From contig OU612074.1 in NCBI GenBank assembly GCA_914767715.1, forward strand, positions 24,102,062 through 24,166,061: a stretch of DNA of 64,000 bases, read 5' to 3'. Origin of the DNA: Membranipora membranacea (taxonomy: Eukaryota > Bryozoa > Gymnolaemata > Cheilostomatida > Membraniporidae). Positions within the stretch are counted from its first letter, which is position 1; each line of letters begins with the position of its first letter. A program made the translations under genes and the position numbers. The notes under the pieces are model-generated. The model worked only from the letters and a program-made list of their open reading frames with translations, was not told where the DNA came from and did no database searches. This document shows positions 1-11,371 of this stretch, in pieces.

Positions 1-853
1 ATGAATTTTGATGGCGGCATATTATAAACATTTCTGAATCTGAATTATTGTCATTACTTTCTAATGAATCAAGATTTCCCTTTTTACATTTCAAGAATTT
101 AACAGTAGGGTCTAATGATCCGAAAACTTGTTAAACGAAAACAAAAGATAGCCATTCAATTATATGCACCTAGAAGTTGCAAGGCATTTAGTTATCTTTG
201 GAGGAGCCATGTCCAAATCCCTTATCTCTGCTCTAAAAAAAGATGTGTACTTTGGATTTCTTATATCTGTATGATGTGATGATGCAGTTTAATAAAAATT
301 TTTGTAGCCAACCAGTAATTGAATCAAACACCTGAGTACTAGCAGCTGGACTTAAATGGCTCTCTTTTGATTCTGTTTTATGATGCCCTGTATATTGATT
401 GCAGATTGTTTGAGTTACTGGAGCTTATTAGTTTATATCGTTGATTTTGTGTGTTTGATGATTGTGTGGATTTACATGTAGCAGACATTATTATGTAATG
501 ATTTTGAATTAACCTAAATTGTGCAGGCACTTAGCGTGCCTTCTTTGATGAATTGAGAGCAGAGCAGTGTTCGACTTGAGAGAGAGCGGACCTGCACCAG
601 CGTGAATAATGATCTTTTATCCTTTAAGTACGAGCTAGTGAATATGTAGACAGCAATATATAAATGTTTTTAAGACTTTCACCATGAACCTCCCTGCCTA
701 AGACGGTGCGCCCTGCTCGACAGCATAGAGGTTGAGGAACATTAAAAGAAACAACCTTTAGGCGTTACATCCCCATATCTATAATTAAAGAGTGAAGACA
801 TCGGATCATATCAGGTGTGATTATTATTATTATTTGGACGCCTAACTCTAAAC
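1..853. repeat. Copy A of a duplicated intronic block
   Basis: This block recurs nearly unchanged at 5011-5697 (copy B) and 7537-8343 (copy C). Copy A carries about 45 bp near 331-385 that B and C lack; the same short stretch appears alone near 6776-6822. The end near 853 matches the end of copy C near 8343. No protein-coding signal was seen. It lies downstream (3') of the last visible exon of the minus-strand LRR gene, so it is probably intronic or 3' to that gene. Confidence 0.85.
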
Positions 854-1150
854 TCTTATCTGATTTTATTTTTGACCTGAGCAAGAGACATTTTAATAAG
901 ATAGCGAGTGATCGAGAACATCCCCTTTTTAGTAGAGTAACACGAAACAATAACAGAACATCCTCTTGCTTAAATACTACTTTCCGACCCAAGACCTGCA
1001 AGACTCAAAAACATGCCAAATCTTTTTCCCAACCTTAAAGTCTTATTTTAACAACATACAACCTTAACCTTTCTTAGTCCATATATTAATTAATGTACAC
1101 ATTCAATTTATCATTCTCATGATACCGAATGTACAAATAAACTGAAACTG

Positions 1151-1441
1151 TAGTGTGTGGTACGTCACAACAGTCATACTTAATATGAGTTATTACACTA
1201 ATAATCACACAGATAAGATGATGATCAAAATTCAGACCTAAATGGGTCTCGAACCCAGGTCCAAATGCAATGCAGGCAATGCCGCTGACGCTGAGCCTAG
1301 TGGCGCGATGGTAGCGTCGTTGCCTGCAGGTATGTGGACCCAGATTCGAGTCCCAGCCAGGTCTAAATTTTGATCATCATCTTATCTCTGTGATTATTAG
1401 TGTAATAACTCTTAAAAAGTATGACAGTTGTGACGTACCAC
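1151..1441. repeat. Palindromic tRNA-like SINE pair or MITE
   Basis: Two arms of about 130 bp are inverted copies of one another, meeting near 1290; both outer ends read GTGGTACGTCACAAC or its complement. The right arm has a tRNA-like promoter: box A-like TGGCGCGATGGTAGCG near 1301 and box B-like GATTCGAGTCC near 1346. The left arm has the matching inverted box B. It could be two SINEs inserted head to head or a MITE that captured a tRNA-like sequence. Not a functional tRNA gene: no cloverleaf with paired acceptor stem was found. Confidence 0.6.
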
Positions 1442-1611
1442 AGGGGAAACATCCGCTTATTCCCTATGCCGATTGAAGGTGATCACCCTGGAAGTTTGAG
1501 AGGCCATAACTTCCTCAATATCTGGATTCTTAAACTTGAATTCACTCATATGATAGAATGAAATATGGAAAATAAGATGTGATACAAAATAGCAGCCTCA
1601 AATTAAGTCTT

Positions 1612-1830
1612 TAATGGCAAGGCTGCAATGTCTGCGCCAGTTTTGCTCTCTGTTTGCAGGCAGATCAGAGCACACCTGGGGGACAACCAAATCCTACTGC
1701 AGTTGGCCTCCAGGCGTGCTCCGACCTGCCTGCAAACAGAGAGCAAACTGGCAGAGACATTGCGGCCTTGCCATTAAGGCAAAATAATTTTCGCCGCCCA
1801 TGCTTCGGGATGTGGCGCGTGATATGACAT
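1612..1830. repeat. Inverted pair of SINE body sequences
   Basis: Positions 1612-1690 are the inverted complement of about 1700-1776. Both arms match the body of the tRNA-headed SINE at 41641-41853, including the stretch CTGCCTGCAAACAGAGAG. The SINE tail (TTCGCCG, CTTCGGGATGTGGC) follows at 1786-1825. The tRNA-like head is missing in both arms. A further partial copy lies at 39050-39166. Confidence 0.65.
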
Positions 1831-2074
1831 CCGATTTTAATCAACCTTGAACCAGTTTTTCGTTGACATCGCCGGAACTTTGTCTGATATCAACCTCCAA
1901 TCTTGTCTAACCGATCTACCATATGACAGTACACATTGCGCAAGTAAAACGCTGGCTGCGTAATATAGACACATCGAAGTCAACATGTGCATCAGACTTT
2001 CCCTCATAAGTCTCGAAGTTTTGTTGTGAGGATTGGTGCATACCAATGTGGGATCTAAATAAACAAATGGACAG

Positions 2075-2460
2075 AAATGGTAGATGAAAAGAACTGTCAC
2101 GCTGATCCTACCGCTTTCCTGGACATGTCAAAGGCTTTTGACAGAATAGAAAAATATAAAAGTAATAGAGAAGCACGCATCAAGAAAAGTTGACAAGAAT
2201 CTAATCTCCATTGTGCATGCTTCTTGGATGGCAGAGAGCGAAAAGTAAGGTTAGGCAACTCCATCAGCCTAACCTTGAAAACGAAAAATGGAACACCTCA
2301 GGGCACTCTCCTAGGACCAATTTTCTGGTTACTGTATATCGACTCACGGTCAACCAAGCACGGGACCATTGACAAGTATGGGGATGACCTCACCAAAACA
2401 CCCAAGGTCAGCAGATGATATTACCAACTGGTGTGATAACCACAATATGCCAGCCATTGC
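2075..2460 (+). pseudogene. Decayed non-LTR reverse transcriptase fragment
   Basis: Reading frames on the plus strand preserve three reverse-transcriptase blocks in the right order: a motif A-like FLDMSKAFDR near 2120, a motif B-like NGTPQGTLLGP near 2287-2320, and a motif C-like YGDD near 2377 (usually YADD/FADD). The blocks fall in different frames, with deletions between them, so this is a relic. Only about 400 bp survive and no element ends were seen, so the clade cannot be named. Identification rests on these RT motifs only. Confidence 0.6.
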
Positions 2461-2816
2461 GATCGCACATCATAGATCAGACTAAATTTCTGATCTGACG
2501 TAGAGAAAAGCGCCATACTGGTGGAATCTAGGGTGCCTGTTGACACAATGCCTTTACAAAGGATATAATTGAAAATAATTCCCAGTGGAAGTAGGCTTCC
2601 ATGAAGATGCGGCTAGATCAGCTATCAATTTGGAGAATTGCGTTTTCAGACAAAGAACACAAACAAGCGATAAAAAGCGAGGTTTAAGTACTAAACTGAG
2701 AGGAGTAAGTGATCAGCTCCTTGGGTACTCAGGGTATTAGGTAGAGTTGGGATTGTGGCTCCAATACCCGCAAAAAAGATCACTCCCAAGGTGTCCTATA
2801 AAGATTTTCAGGCAAA

Positions 2817-3037
2817 AACAGAACGAAAATAGTAATTTTGCAGCCATTTGTTGATGGTCATAAGGGGACGTTGTAGCGAACTTTAGATAGAACAGTTAAA
2901 ACATCATACCATATAAACAAGGAATGGGACTTAAACTGCGTTTTTTAACAAAGTAGATTATGTTGTATGACAGGGAGGAATTTTGAGTGTTGATGTAAAT
3001 CAACATGATAATCTGAGGGGGGGGGGGGGAGGGGGTG
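2817..3037. repeat. Duplicated block with G-rich tract
   Basis: Repeated almost exactly at about 5691-5908. It ends in a run of 10-13 Gs followed by AGGGGGTGG (3017-3038). The same G tract also recurs at 4154-4171. The last part of the block (from about 2960) is shared by a third copy starting near 4101. Confidence 0.8.
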
Positions 3038-3616
3038 GACTTTCTCAACTATCACCTATCATATTAAATTAATTACATACTGTGTAACACCCGACTGAGG
3101 CTGTTATGGTTCAGGTCATGTGATACAGGAGGCAGCAGCGGAAAATTTTGACAGTGAACATCTTGAGACGACTATGAATCAGTTTAAACTTGATATTCAG
3201 CTCTGTAGTGAATGATATTCTGTTCCAAAGAGCTGATTTCCTTACTGGCTATTCATTTAACATTTATAAATGGGTTGCCAGGGTTGTCTGCTACTTTAAC
3301 AAGCACTTTTTTATACCCGTCCTTTTAAGAGAAAAATAATAAAAAAAAAACTCAGCTAACATACCAGTAACCAATTCCATGTTGCCAATCCAACAAAAGA
3401 AATATTCTGTCGATCAATACCACTCATGCGTTTACCATCAGCAAAAAAACTTTATTTAGTAACTTCATTTATGCCAAACCAGTACAGTCTGTCCGCCCAA
3501 CTATTATGAAAATTGGCACACCTCCGCGAGATAGCTTCAATCTATGTATGTATGTATGTATATGATGCTCAAATAATGGTGTGGGAGAGAAGTTATTCAT
3601 CAGTTGAAATGAAGCA

Positions 3617-4090
3617 ACATGTTGTAGGTTTAAGTCCCTGGCAAATTTATGAGATACAAAAATGATTGGCTTCCATAGACTTTACCTTTAGGTCTATTTT
3701 TGATACACAGCTTTCTAAGTATCCCTCGGAATATCCTCTCGGAAAAGATTGTATACACAAAAGGAGCCTAAGGGTCTTCAAATTATTTTGGTTGATTGAT
3801 TATAGCTTGTAATTATACAACAAAATTTACCAAAAGCCATGAGGATCATTACACATTGGTAAGCTTAATTTTGTAGAGTGATTTGTCAATAACCTTCAAA
3901 TTGCGTAGTGACAAGATCACTTGTGGAGAAATGTCTAGTCTCCACAATTCAGGTTCTGTCCATTGGTCTGTTATATATTTGGTTATGCTATAAAATCCCA
4001 CAGCGTTCATTGATCGGGACGGAAAACTACTGATTTAAACTCGTGAGAAAGAGGCTAGAAAGACATGGAGATATCAAAAACTTGGGTGAC
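3617..4090. repeat. Duplicated intronic block
   Basis: Near-identical to 6906-7385. Its right part (3900-4090) occurs a third time at 4672-4860. These overlapping repeat relations show several rounds of unequal exchange in this stretch. No coding signal was found; short open frames here are repeated together with the block and are chance. Confidence 0.8.
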
Positions 4091-4098
4091 GAATATTT

Positions 4099-4660
4099 CG
4101 TTGTATGACAGGGAGGAATTTTGAGTGTTGATGTAAATCAACATGATAATCTGAGGGGGGGGGAGGGGGTGGACTTTCTCGACTATCATTGAGATACCAA
4201 TTGTGAAAAAAAAAACATTTTCACCTTAATACTACCCGATAAACAACTTAATTAATCAATCAGATGGGTGCAGTTCTTATGAGTAAAATAAAGGATTAAT
4301 TTAGTTACAATAACAGTGTTTTGAAAACAACTATACTGTACTTACCTCTCAGGTATCTCTGTTAGATCACAACCACTTAGGTTTTTGAGACACTTCAGAT
4401 CCCCTATCCGGCTGGGTAAGGTATGAAGGTTCTTATTTCCATATAAGTACAGCTCCTCTAGGGTGGTAAGTGATCCAATACTGTAATGAAAGTTATTATA
4501 TCTGTCAGTATGTACCCAGTTTTAAAGGAGCAGCAAAGCAGAAGATAATACAACAGTGCACCAATCTAATAGCAAAGTACATATGCAGGTACTGATCTTA
4601 CTTTTGCAGGATAGGTGGTATTCAGTGACAATAAAACACATAATAAATAAATAAAGAAAT
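4099..4660. repeat. Exon-containing duplicated block (copy 1)
   Basis: This block matches 5838-6403 along its whole length and carries one LRR exon (4346-4480), as the partner carries another (6082-6222). Flanking intron sequence is as similar as the exon. The exon was therefore copied by DNA-level duplication together with its splice sites, rather than by retroposition. Confidence 0.85.
4346..4480 (-). CDS. LRR protein, exon 5 (two leucine-rich repeats)
   Basis: Translated on the minus strand this exon gives two leucine-rich repeats of the IGSL..LEELYLYGN / LPSRIGDLKCL type, ending in DLTEIPE. LRRs form curved surfaces for protein binding. The acceptor is TTTCATTACAG before 4480 and the donor is GAGAG|GTAAGTA after 4346. 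Entry and exit are both phase 2, so the exon can be repeated or skipped without a frameshift. It is 135 bp, six bases shorter than exon 4: two residues are missing in the second LRR (KNLSGC where exon 4 has KKLDLGYC). No downstream exon was found between 1 and 4345, so the gene continues left of the window or ends in sequence I could not recognise. Confidence 0.8.
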
Positions 4661-4671
4661 AACAAATATGC

Positions 4672-5010
4672 GTAGTGACAAGATCACTTGTGGAGAAATG
4701 TCTAGTCTCCACAATTTAGGTTTTGTCCATTGGTCTGTTATATATTTGGTTATGCTATAAAATCCCACAGCGTTCATTGATCGGGGCAGAAAACTACTGA
4801 CTTGAACTCGTGAGAAAGAGGCTAGAAAGACATGGAGATATCTAAAACTTGGGTGACAAATATTCTGAGTCTCTACACTATTTCAAGTCCACTGACCAAC
4901 TTAAGAATTAAAACTAAAGGCCTACATTATTCCTGACTTCTCTTCAAACTTACCCTTACTCACTCTCCCCTATGTAACGAGGCAATTTTGTGTCAACAAA
5001 ATTCATTCCC
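4672..5010. repeat. Duplicated block joined to copy B
   Basis: Matches 7193-7536 almost exactly. It is followed directly by copy B (5011), just as 7193-7536 is followed by copy C (7537). The repeated unit is therefore at least 1 kb long (4672-5697 against 7193-8218). Confidence 0.85.
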
Positions 5011-5697
5011 ATGAATTTTGATGGCGGCATATTATAAACATTTCTGAATCTGAATTATTGTCATTACTTTCTAATGAATCAAAATTTCCCTTTTTACATT
5101 TCAAGAATTTAACAGTAGGGTCTTATGATCCGAAAACTTGTTAAACGAAAACAAAAGATAGCCAATCAATTATATGCACCTAGAAGTTACAAGGCAGTTA
5201 GTTATCTTTGGAGGAGCCATGTCCAAATCCCTTATCTCTGCTCTAAAAAAAGCTGTGGGCTTTGGATTTCTTATATCTGTATGATGTGATGATGCAGTTT
5301 AATAACAATTTTTGTTGCCAACCAGTAATTGAATCAAACACCTCACTTGATGCCCTGTATATTGATTGCAGATTGTTTGAGTTACCTGAGCTTATTAGTT
5401 TATAATGTTGATTTTGTGTGTTTGATAATTGTGTGGATTTACATGTAGCAGACATTATTATGTAATGATTTTGAATTAACCTAGATTGTGCAGGCACTTA
5501 GTGTGCCTTCTTTGATGAATTGAGAGCAGAGCAGTGTTCGACTTGAGAGAGAGTGGACCTGCACCAGCGTGAATAAAGATCTTTTATCCTTTAAGTACGA
5601 GCTAGTGAATATGTAGACAGCAATATATAAATGTTTTTAGGACTTTCACCATGAACCTCCCTGCCTAAGACGGTGCGCCCTGCTCGACAGCACAGAA
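5011..5697. repeat. Copy B of the duplicated block
   Basis: Same sequence as 1-720 and 7537-8218, with scattered substitutions. Relative to copy A it lacks about 45 bp. Its right end breaks into the block shared with 2817-3037. Confidence 0.85.
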
Positions 5698-5837
5698 CGA
5701 AAATAGTAATTTTGCAGCCATTTGTTGATGGTCATAAGGGGACGTTGTACCGAACTTTAGATAGAACAGTTAAAACATCATATCATTTAAACAAGGAATG
5801 GGACTTAAACTGCGTTTTTTAACAAAGTAGATTTTGT

Positions 5838-6403
5838 TGTATGACAGGGAGGAATTATGAGTGTTGATGTAAATCAACATGATAATCTGAGGGGGGGGGG
5901 AGGGGGTGGACTTTCTCGACTATCATTGAGATACCAATTGTGAAAAAAAAACATTTTCACCTTAATACTACCCGATAAACAACTTAATTAATCAATGAGA
6001 TGGGTGCAGTTCTTATGAGTAAAATAAAGGATTATTTTAGTTTCAATAACAGTGTTTTGAAAACAACTATACTGTACTTACCTCTCAGGTATCTCTGTTA
6101 GATCACAATAGCCCAGATCTAGCTTTTTGAGGCACTTCAGATCCCCTATCCGGCTGGGAAAGGTATGAAGGTTCTCATTAGAAAATAAGTCCAGCTTCTT
6201 TAGGGTGGAAAGTGATCCAATACTGTAATGAAAGTTATCAGATCTGTCAGTATGTACCCAGTTTTAAAGGAGCAGCAAAGCAGAAGATAATACAACAGTG
6301 CACCAATCTAATAGCAAAGTACATATGCAGGTACTGATCTTACTTTTACAGGATAGGTGGTATTCAGTGACAATAAAACACATTATAAATAAATAAAGAA
6401 AAA
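5838..6403. repeat. Exon-containing duplicated block (copy 2)
   Basis: Partner of 4099-4660. It contains LRR exon 4 plus intron flanks. The high intron similarity suggests a recent duplication; divergence should be measured by alignment. Confidence 0.85.
6082..6222 (-). CDS. LRR protein, exon 4 (two leucine-rich repeats)
   Basis: This 141-bp minus-strand exon encodes 47 residues forming two LRRs (IGSLSTLKKLDLFSNENL, then IGDLKCLKKLDLGYCDL and TEIPE). The acceptor is TTTCATTACAG and the donor is GAGAG|GTAAGTA, both phase 2, which joins in frame with exon 3 (phase 2 end) and exon 5 (phase 2 start). The length is 47 codons exactly, as expected for a modular LRR exon. It lies in a duplicated block whose other copy holds exon 5. 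Whether both exons are spliced into one transcript would need RNA data. Confidence 0.85.
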
Positions 6404-6674
6404 ACAAATATGATGGAAAAAAGCTTATGTATAATAACGTCAACTTGCAGTTCTTGAGACTGCAGCTATTATAAAGATCTATGTGATCTCAAACTGAGTT
6501 AAGTTTAATCAAATTACAAAATGGTTGCAAAGTTTCCTATGTTAACATATATTAGGGTTTTCAAGAATAAATAATAGCTGATAATTTTGCTTGTTTTACT
6601 ATTCTTGGCCCGGTCTCTAAATTTAAATCCTTGTACATTTTCAACCTGCAGGGTATTTTGGACATGGGTTTAGG

Positions 6675-6747
6675 TAGCCTGTCTTGACTAGGTTTGTTGT
6701 GGCAGATGCTTGCCCCTTCCCACTGCAAAGCTTGTCAAGACAGGCTC
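6675..6747. mobile_element. Short TAGCCTG foldback MITE (diverged copy)
   Basis: TAGCCTGTCTTGACTAGG at the left and CTTGTCAAGACAGGCTC at the right form inverted ends around a short loop. It is the same family as 14641-14720, 25337-25400 and 59098-59122. No target duplication remains visible. Confidence 0.6.
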
Positions 6748-6905
6748 GGATATAGGGTGCGATATGCAAAATAATGAGTACTAGCAGCTGGACTTAAATG
6801 GCTCTCTGTTGATTCTGTTTTACACATTAGGATTCGCAGAAGGAGATAAAATGCTTTTCTGACCTTAGAAGATTTTAATCAGACGGAAGTGTACTCTATC
6901 AAGCC

Positions 6906-7536
6906 ACATGTTGTAGATTTAAGTCCCTGGCCAATTTACGAGATACAAAAATGATTTGCTTCCATAGACTTTACTTTTAGGTCTATTTTTGATACACAGC
7001 TTTCTAAGTATCCCTCGGAATATCGTCTCGGAAAAGATTGTATACACAAAAGGAGCCTAAGTTTCTTTAAATTATTTTGGTTGGTTGATTGATTATAGCT
7101 TGTAATTATACAACAAAATTTACCAAAAGCCATGAGGATCATTACACATTGGTGAGCTTAATTTTGTAGAGTGATTTGTCAATAACCTTCAAATTGCGTA
7201 GTGACAAGATCACTTGTGGAGAAATGTCTAGTCTCCACAATTTAGGTTCTGTCTATTGGTCTGTTATATATTTGGTTATGCTATAAAATCCCACAGCGTT
7301 CATTGATCGGGACAGAAAACTACTGATTTAAACTCGTGAGAAAGAGGCTAGAAAGAAATGGAGATATCTAAATCTTGGGTGACAAATATTCTGAGTCTCT
7401 ACACTATTTTAAGTCCACTGACCAACTTAAGAATTAAAACTAAAGGCCTACATTATTCCTGACTTCTCTTCAAACTTACCCTTACTCACTCTCCCCTATG
7501 TAACGAGGCAATTTTGTGTTAACTAAATTCATTCCC
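6906..7536. repeat. Duplicated intronic block
   Basis: 6906-7385 matches 3617-4090 and 7193-7536 matches 4672-5010. It directly precedes copy C. There is no LRR exon in this stretch, so the duplication units carrying exons 4 and 5 were not copied here. Confidence 0.8.
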
Positions 7537-8343
7537 ATGAATTTTGAGGCGGCATATTATAAACATTTCTGAATCTGAATTATTGTCATTACTTTCTAAT
7601 GAATCAAGATTTCCCTTTTTACATTTCAAGAATTTAACAGTAGGGTCTAATGATCCGAAAACTTGTTAAACGAAAACAAAAGAGAGCCATTCAATTATAT
7701 GCACCTAGAAGTTGCAAGGCAGTTATCTTTGGAGGAGCCATGTCCAAATCCCTTATCTCTGCTCTAAAAAAAGCTGTGTACTTTGGATTTCTTATATCTG
7801 CATGATGTGATGATGCAGTTAAATAACAATTTTTGTTGCCAACCAGTAATTGAATCAAACACCTCACTTGATGCCCTGTATATTGATTGCAGATTGTTTG
7901 AGGTACCGGAGCTTATTAGTTTATAATGTTGATTTTGTGTGTTTGATAATTGTGTGGATTTACATGTAGCAGACATTATTATGTAATGATTTTGAATTAA
8001 CCTAGATTGTGCAGGCACTTAGTGTGCCTTCTTTGATGAATTGAGAGCAGAGCAGTGTTCGACTTGAGAGAGAGTGGACCTGCACCAGCGTGAATAAAGA
8101 TCTTTTATCCTTTAAGTACGAGCTAGGGAATATGTAGACAGCAATATATAAATGTTTTTAAGACTTTCACCATGAACCTCCCTGCCTAAGACGGTGCGCC
8201 CTGCTCGACAGCACAGAGGTTGAGGAACATTAAAAGAAACAACCTTTAGTCGTTACATCCCCATATCTATAATGAAAGAGTGAAGACATCGGATCATATC
8301 AGGTGTGATTATTATTATTATTTGGACGCCTAACTCTAAACTC
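7537..8343. repeat. Copy C of the duplicated block
   Basis: Matches copy A along 1-853 apart from the missing 45 bp and small indels, including the TTATTATTATT tract near 8309. It marks the right edge of the duplicated field; to the right the gene structure is single copy. Confidence 0.85.
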
Positions 8344-8419
8344 TCATGTGTATACATGGCTGAGTATTTAAGAATGTGACATGAAAACCTGGAATTATGT
8401 ATGCGATTAGTTAGTTTAA

Positions 8420-8520
8420 GTGCTCAAACGGTGCAAGATGCTGGTAGAGGCAATTTATTATCAACTAAAAAGTGGTTGATAATGAAATGCCTGTACCAGC
8501 ATCTTGCACCGTTTGAGCAC
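8420..8520. repeat. Near-perfect 101-bp hairpin
   Basis: The arms start GTGCTCAAACGGTGCAAGAT and end with its exact complement. The palindrome continues inward through AGGCA..TTATTATCAAC to a loop of only about 7-10 bases. It lies in an intron of the LRR gene. It could be a MITE, or a transcribed hairpin resembling a microRNA precursor. No target duplication is clear (TTTAA on the left, TAGTG on the right). Confidence 0.7.
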
Positions 8521-8523
8521 TAG

Positions 8524-9680
8524 TGATTAGTGTGAAATGTAAATCAACATGAAAACCTGAGGATTGATATCGACTGAAATTTCAAATACTGAATTCTTTG
8601 CACTGAGTTTTCCACCCATTTGACGATGGAAATAAATCAGAAGATTGTGCCTTTAAATGGAATAAAAAATTTTCTTTTGAAATTTGCGAAGTGAGCTCCA
8701 TCCATGTCCAAAAATGATCAAGTATCACAAAAAAACAAACATTTTCTTCTCTTTTTTCAATATAACTTTGAATTCTTTGCAGTCTCATACCCCTTACAAA
8801 GCTATGTAACCAGATCAAATAATTTCAAAACTTTACTGGACAAGCAAAACTACTCTTGTTACTAGAGAGAACTATCTCAGCTGTAGGCATGTTGATCAGT
8901 GATACATAATATAATAATATCTGTCTTATTTGACACATGGATTGAGCTGCACTATATGCCATCTGTACAAATATTGACCTTAAAATATTCTTATAGCAAG
9001 TTGTGAAAAGGATCTCTATTCATAGATGAGAAAAACAAGGCATGCACAAGAGGTATTTTGGTATTTGTCCTCTCTCTTATAATAGGGGCACAACTCCGGT
9101 CAAATTAATGACTTCCTTGTAATTATGAGTGATCTGATGCTACGATGAGATGTGTGGAACGAAGTAATAAAAATGTTGTAGTTTTATGATTGGGGATTGG
9201 TTCTGATCCTGTAGTCAGCATATATTGACCTTTCACCTCCTGAGTGGGGTTAGGTCCACAAATGCAGTGTAATTTACTATACTATATTCTATATTTTACA
9301 TGCCTATTGGTATTTGTGAAGAGGAATTATATTCCTAATCAAAGAGGAGGAGACAGCCAATCATTTCAGGTCATTCAACATTCATCCTCTTTTTTATATT
9401 GGGAGCACAACTCGAGATTCTATGTATTTCATGACTCGCATTGTGAAATAAGAATTAGGCACTATCATATTCAATCATAGCTTCCTATAGCTTGTCACAA
9501 GTAGATTTCAAATGCATTTCTTTCATCAAAATTTCCCTTGTTTGACAATGCGTGAATAAAAAAGAGTGATTTATTTTCATATTTTCAAGAGAGCAAAACC
9601 CACTTTTTTGTAAGAGGGAACATGCTGACATGTACAGACTTGTGTCAGCCCTGCTGCTAGAAAGGTCAGAGTTTACTCAC
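8524..9680. other. Intron of the LRR gene, no further feature
   Basis: AT-rich sequence between exon 4 and exon 3. I saw no conserved coding stretch, RNA gene or clear repeat here apart from the hairpin ending at 8520. Confidence 0.5.
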
Positions 9681-9903
9681 TTCTCTAACTGATCTACATC
9701 ATTAATCCCTCTTATCTTCAGCTGTTTGAGATGAGGTGCTATCTGGTGTAGTGGTGGTATGTCTCCGTATATAGCCATATGTGTCACAGTGTGACCTTCT
9801 GTAGCTGATAATAACTCATTCACAGTAAGTGTTCTACGGGCTGTATAGTCAGGTATCTCATCTTTATCAGGCTGACTATCATCTCTGTACCAGATACTAT
9901 ACT
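9681..9903 (-). CDS. LRR protein, exon 3 (linker before LRRs)
   Basis: The 223-bp exon encodes about 74 residues including YSIWYRDDSQPDKDEIPDY, VNELLSATEGHTVTHMAIYG and LKQLKIRGINDVDQLE. The last part already has LRR-like spacing (LKQLKIRGI). Acceptor TTTACACTTGCAG (phase 1 entry) and donor GAGAA|GTGAGT (phase 2 exit) match exon 2 and exon 4. This segment probably caps the LRR array on its N-terminal side. I do not recognise a named domain. Confidence 0.8.
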
Positions 9904-11371
9904 CTGCAAGTGTAAATTATTACTAGAATTGATATATCAGGACACAACTCAAACAGCGTGCGGTGGCGGTAGGGATGGAAAAGTATGGGGAGATTCAGGG
10001 AAATTAAAAAATCAACAGAATCTTATCTTGAGAGGCACGACTTCCATATGGTTTGTGGTTTTGTTTGTTTTACCGTTATTGATGCCAACCCTGATACGTG
10101 AAAAATCTGCTCTGTAGTTGTTGAGGAATTAACATAATCACTATGGCCATAATCCATTGGCTTTGTTATAGAAAAGGGGATATTGTCTTATAAAGCGCGG
10201 TCACTTCAGTTCCTGGTGTGCATGGTGATTCAACAAGAGGAAGTCAACAGGTTACTTTTAAACATCATCTGCTAGCTGTGAATTTTCAGAAAACCTCAAC
10301 AAACAAATAAATCCTTTGTTCAAGATACTCAATCGCCTATAAATATACCTATATATAACAAAGCACTGTATGCTGTTGTTGGTGGAAACTGTCCCTCCCT
10401 AAATCATACAACAGCAACTTTGATCATAATCATACTTTGTTGTCACCCTTCTCACCAGGTTGTCTGCACAGCCTACCAAGCCTTGGCAGTTTGTCTCGTA
10501 ACCAATGTGTCTGCAGAGGTCACACACCCCAATGGGATTTTATTCCTAGCTACTGATCTACTAATCAAACATGCAGGGACTATACTGACATGGCCTGTTT
10601 CTGGTATTACTGGTTATAAACTCAAACAGACAGAGACACTTACTTTTTATACTATCACTGCCTTCACTGTACTGTACTGAGAGAGTCTCATCTACATATA
10701 GAGAAGAGAAGGTTTAGATGTTTTAGTCAGTTGTTGAGATACTAAAATCTAACTTGAAGTGTAGAGTTGATATATGTAAGAACTGTTTTAGAGCACAACG
10801 CATCAAATTTTTTAATAAAACATTTTTCTGAGTATCATTTTTGAAACGATACAACACTGCAACATCTTTATATTATACAGCATTTTAATCTTTTTATTAG
10901 GAGCTCAACAGACGCTTTTATTTCTCAACCACTTGGCAGAGACAGAATAAATTATCCTATCCTATCCTATATCCTAACTGAATTGTGTTTTGTCCTCTCT
11001 GTGTGAGTCATGGTGAGAGAGCAGGTAGAAGTTATCAGATAAAACAAGATCTGTATTGTAGGTAACCTATAAAACACTTTATCCAGGTAATTATTATGTA
11101 AATCAAAATATTGATTCAATTTGAATAAAGATTGGTATTTTCATACTTTTGAGTTGCCCTGCCATATTTAAGAATCAAATGTACTGCAATACTACTTCTG
11201 ACTAAGCTCAAGCACTTAAACTGTGTTGGGATATCATGCTACTAACAGCTATCCTGACACAGTTTGAACGCTAAAACTACTTCTGACTCAGAGTTATTAT
11301 TCTGTATGATGAAAGTTTAGGATAAAGTCACAGTTCTGGTACATTGTGTTATGTAAAGTAACCAGGCTCAC
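9904..11371. other. Intron 2 of the LRR gene
   Basis: Mostly AT-rich. It contains a short ATCCT-type tandem run (10952-10974) and a foldback at 11211-11272. The open frames seen on the plus strand (for example 10420-10680) lack coding character and run antisense to the gene. Confidence 0.5.
11211..11272. repeat. 62-bp hairpin flanked by 13-bp direct repeats
   Basis: Arms AGCACTTAAACTGTGT and ACACAGTTTGAACGCT pair over about 23 bases with few mismatches. The direct repeat ACTACTTCTGACT occurs just outside on both sides (about 11191 and 11276). The outer arms resemble those of the hairpin at 8420-8520 only loosely. Possibly a small MITE. Confidence 0.5.

Noticed and set aside
5243-8018. Two similar minus-strand open frames of 84 codons at 5243-5497 and 7764-8018
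   Set aside because: They are copies of the same duplicated intronic block; the similarity reflects DNA duplication, with no coding bias, start context or splice link to the LRR exons.
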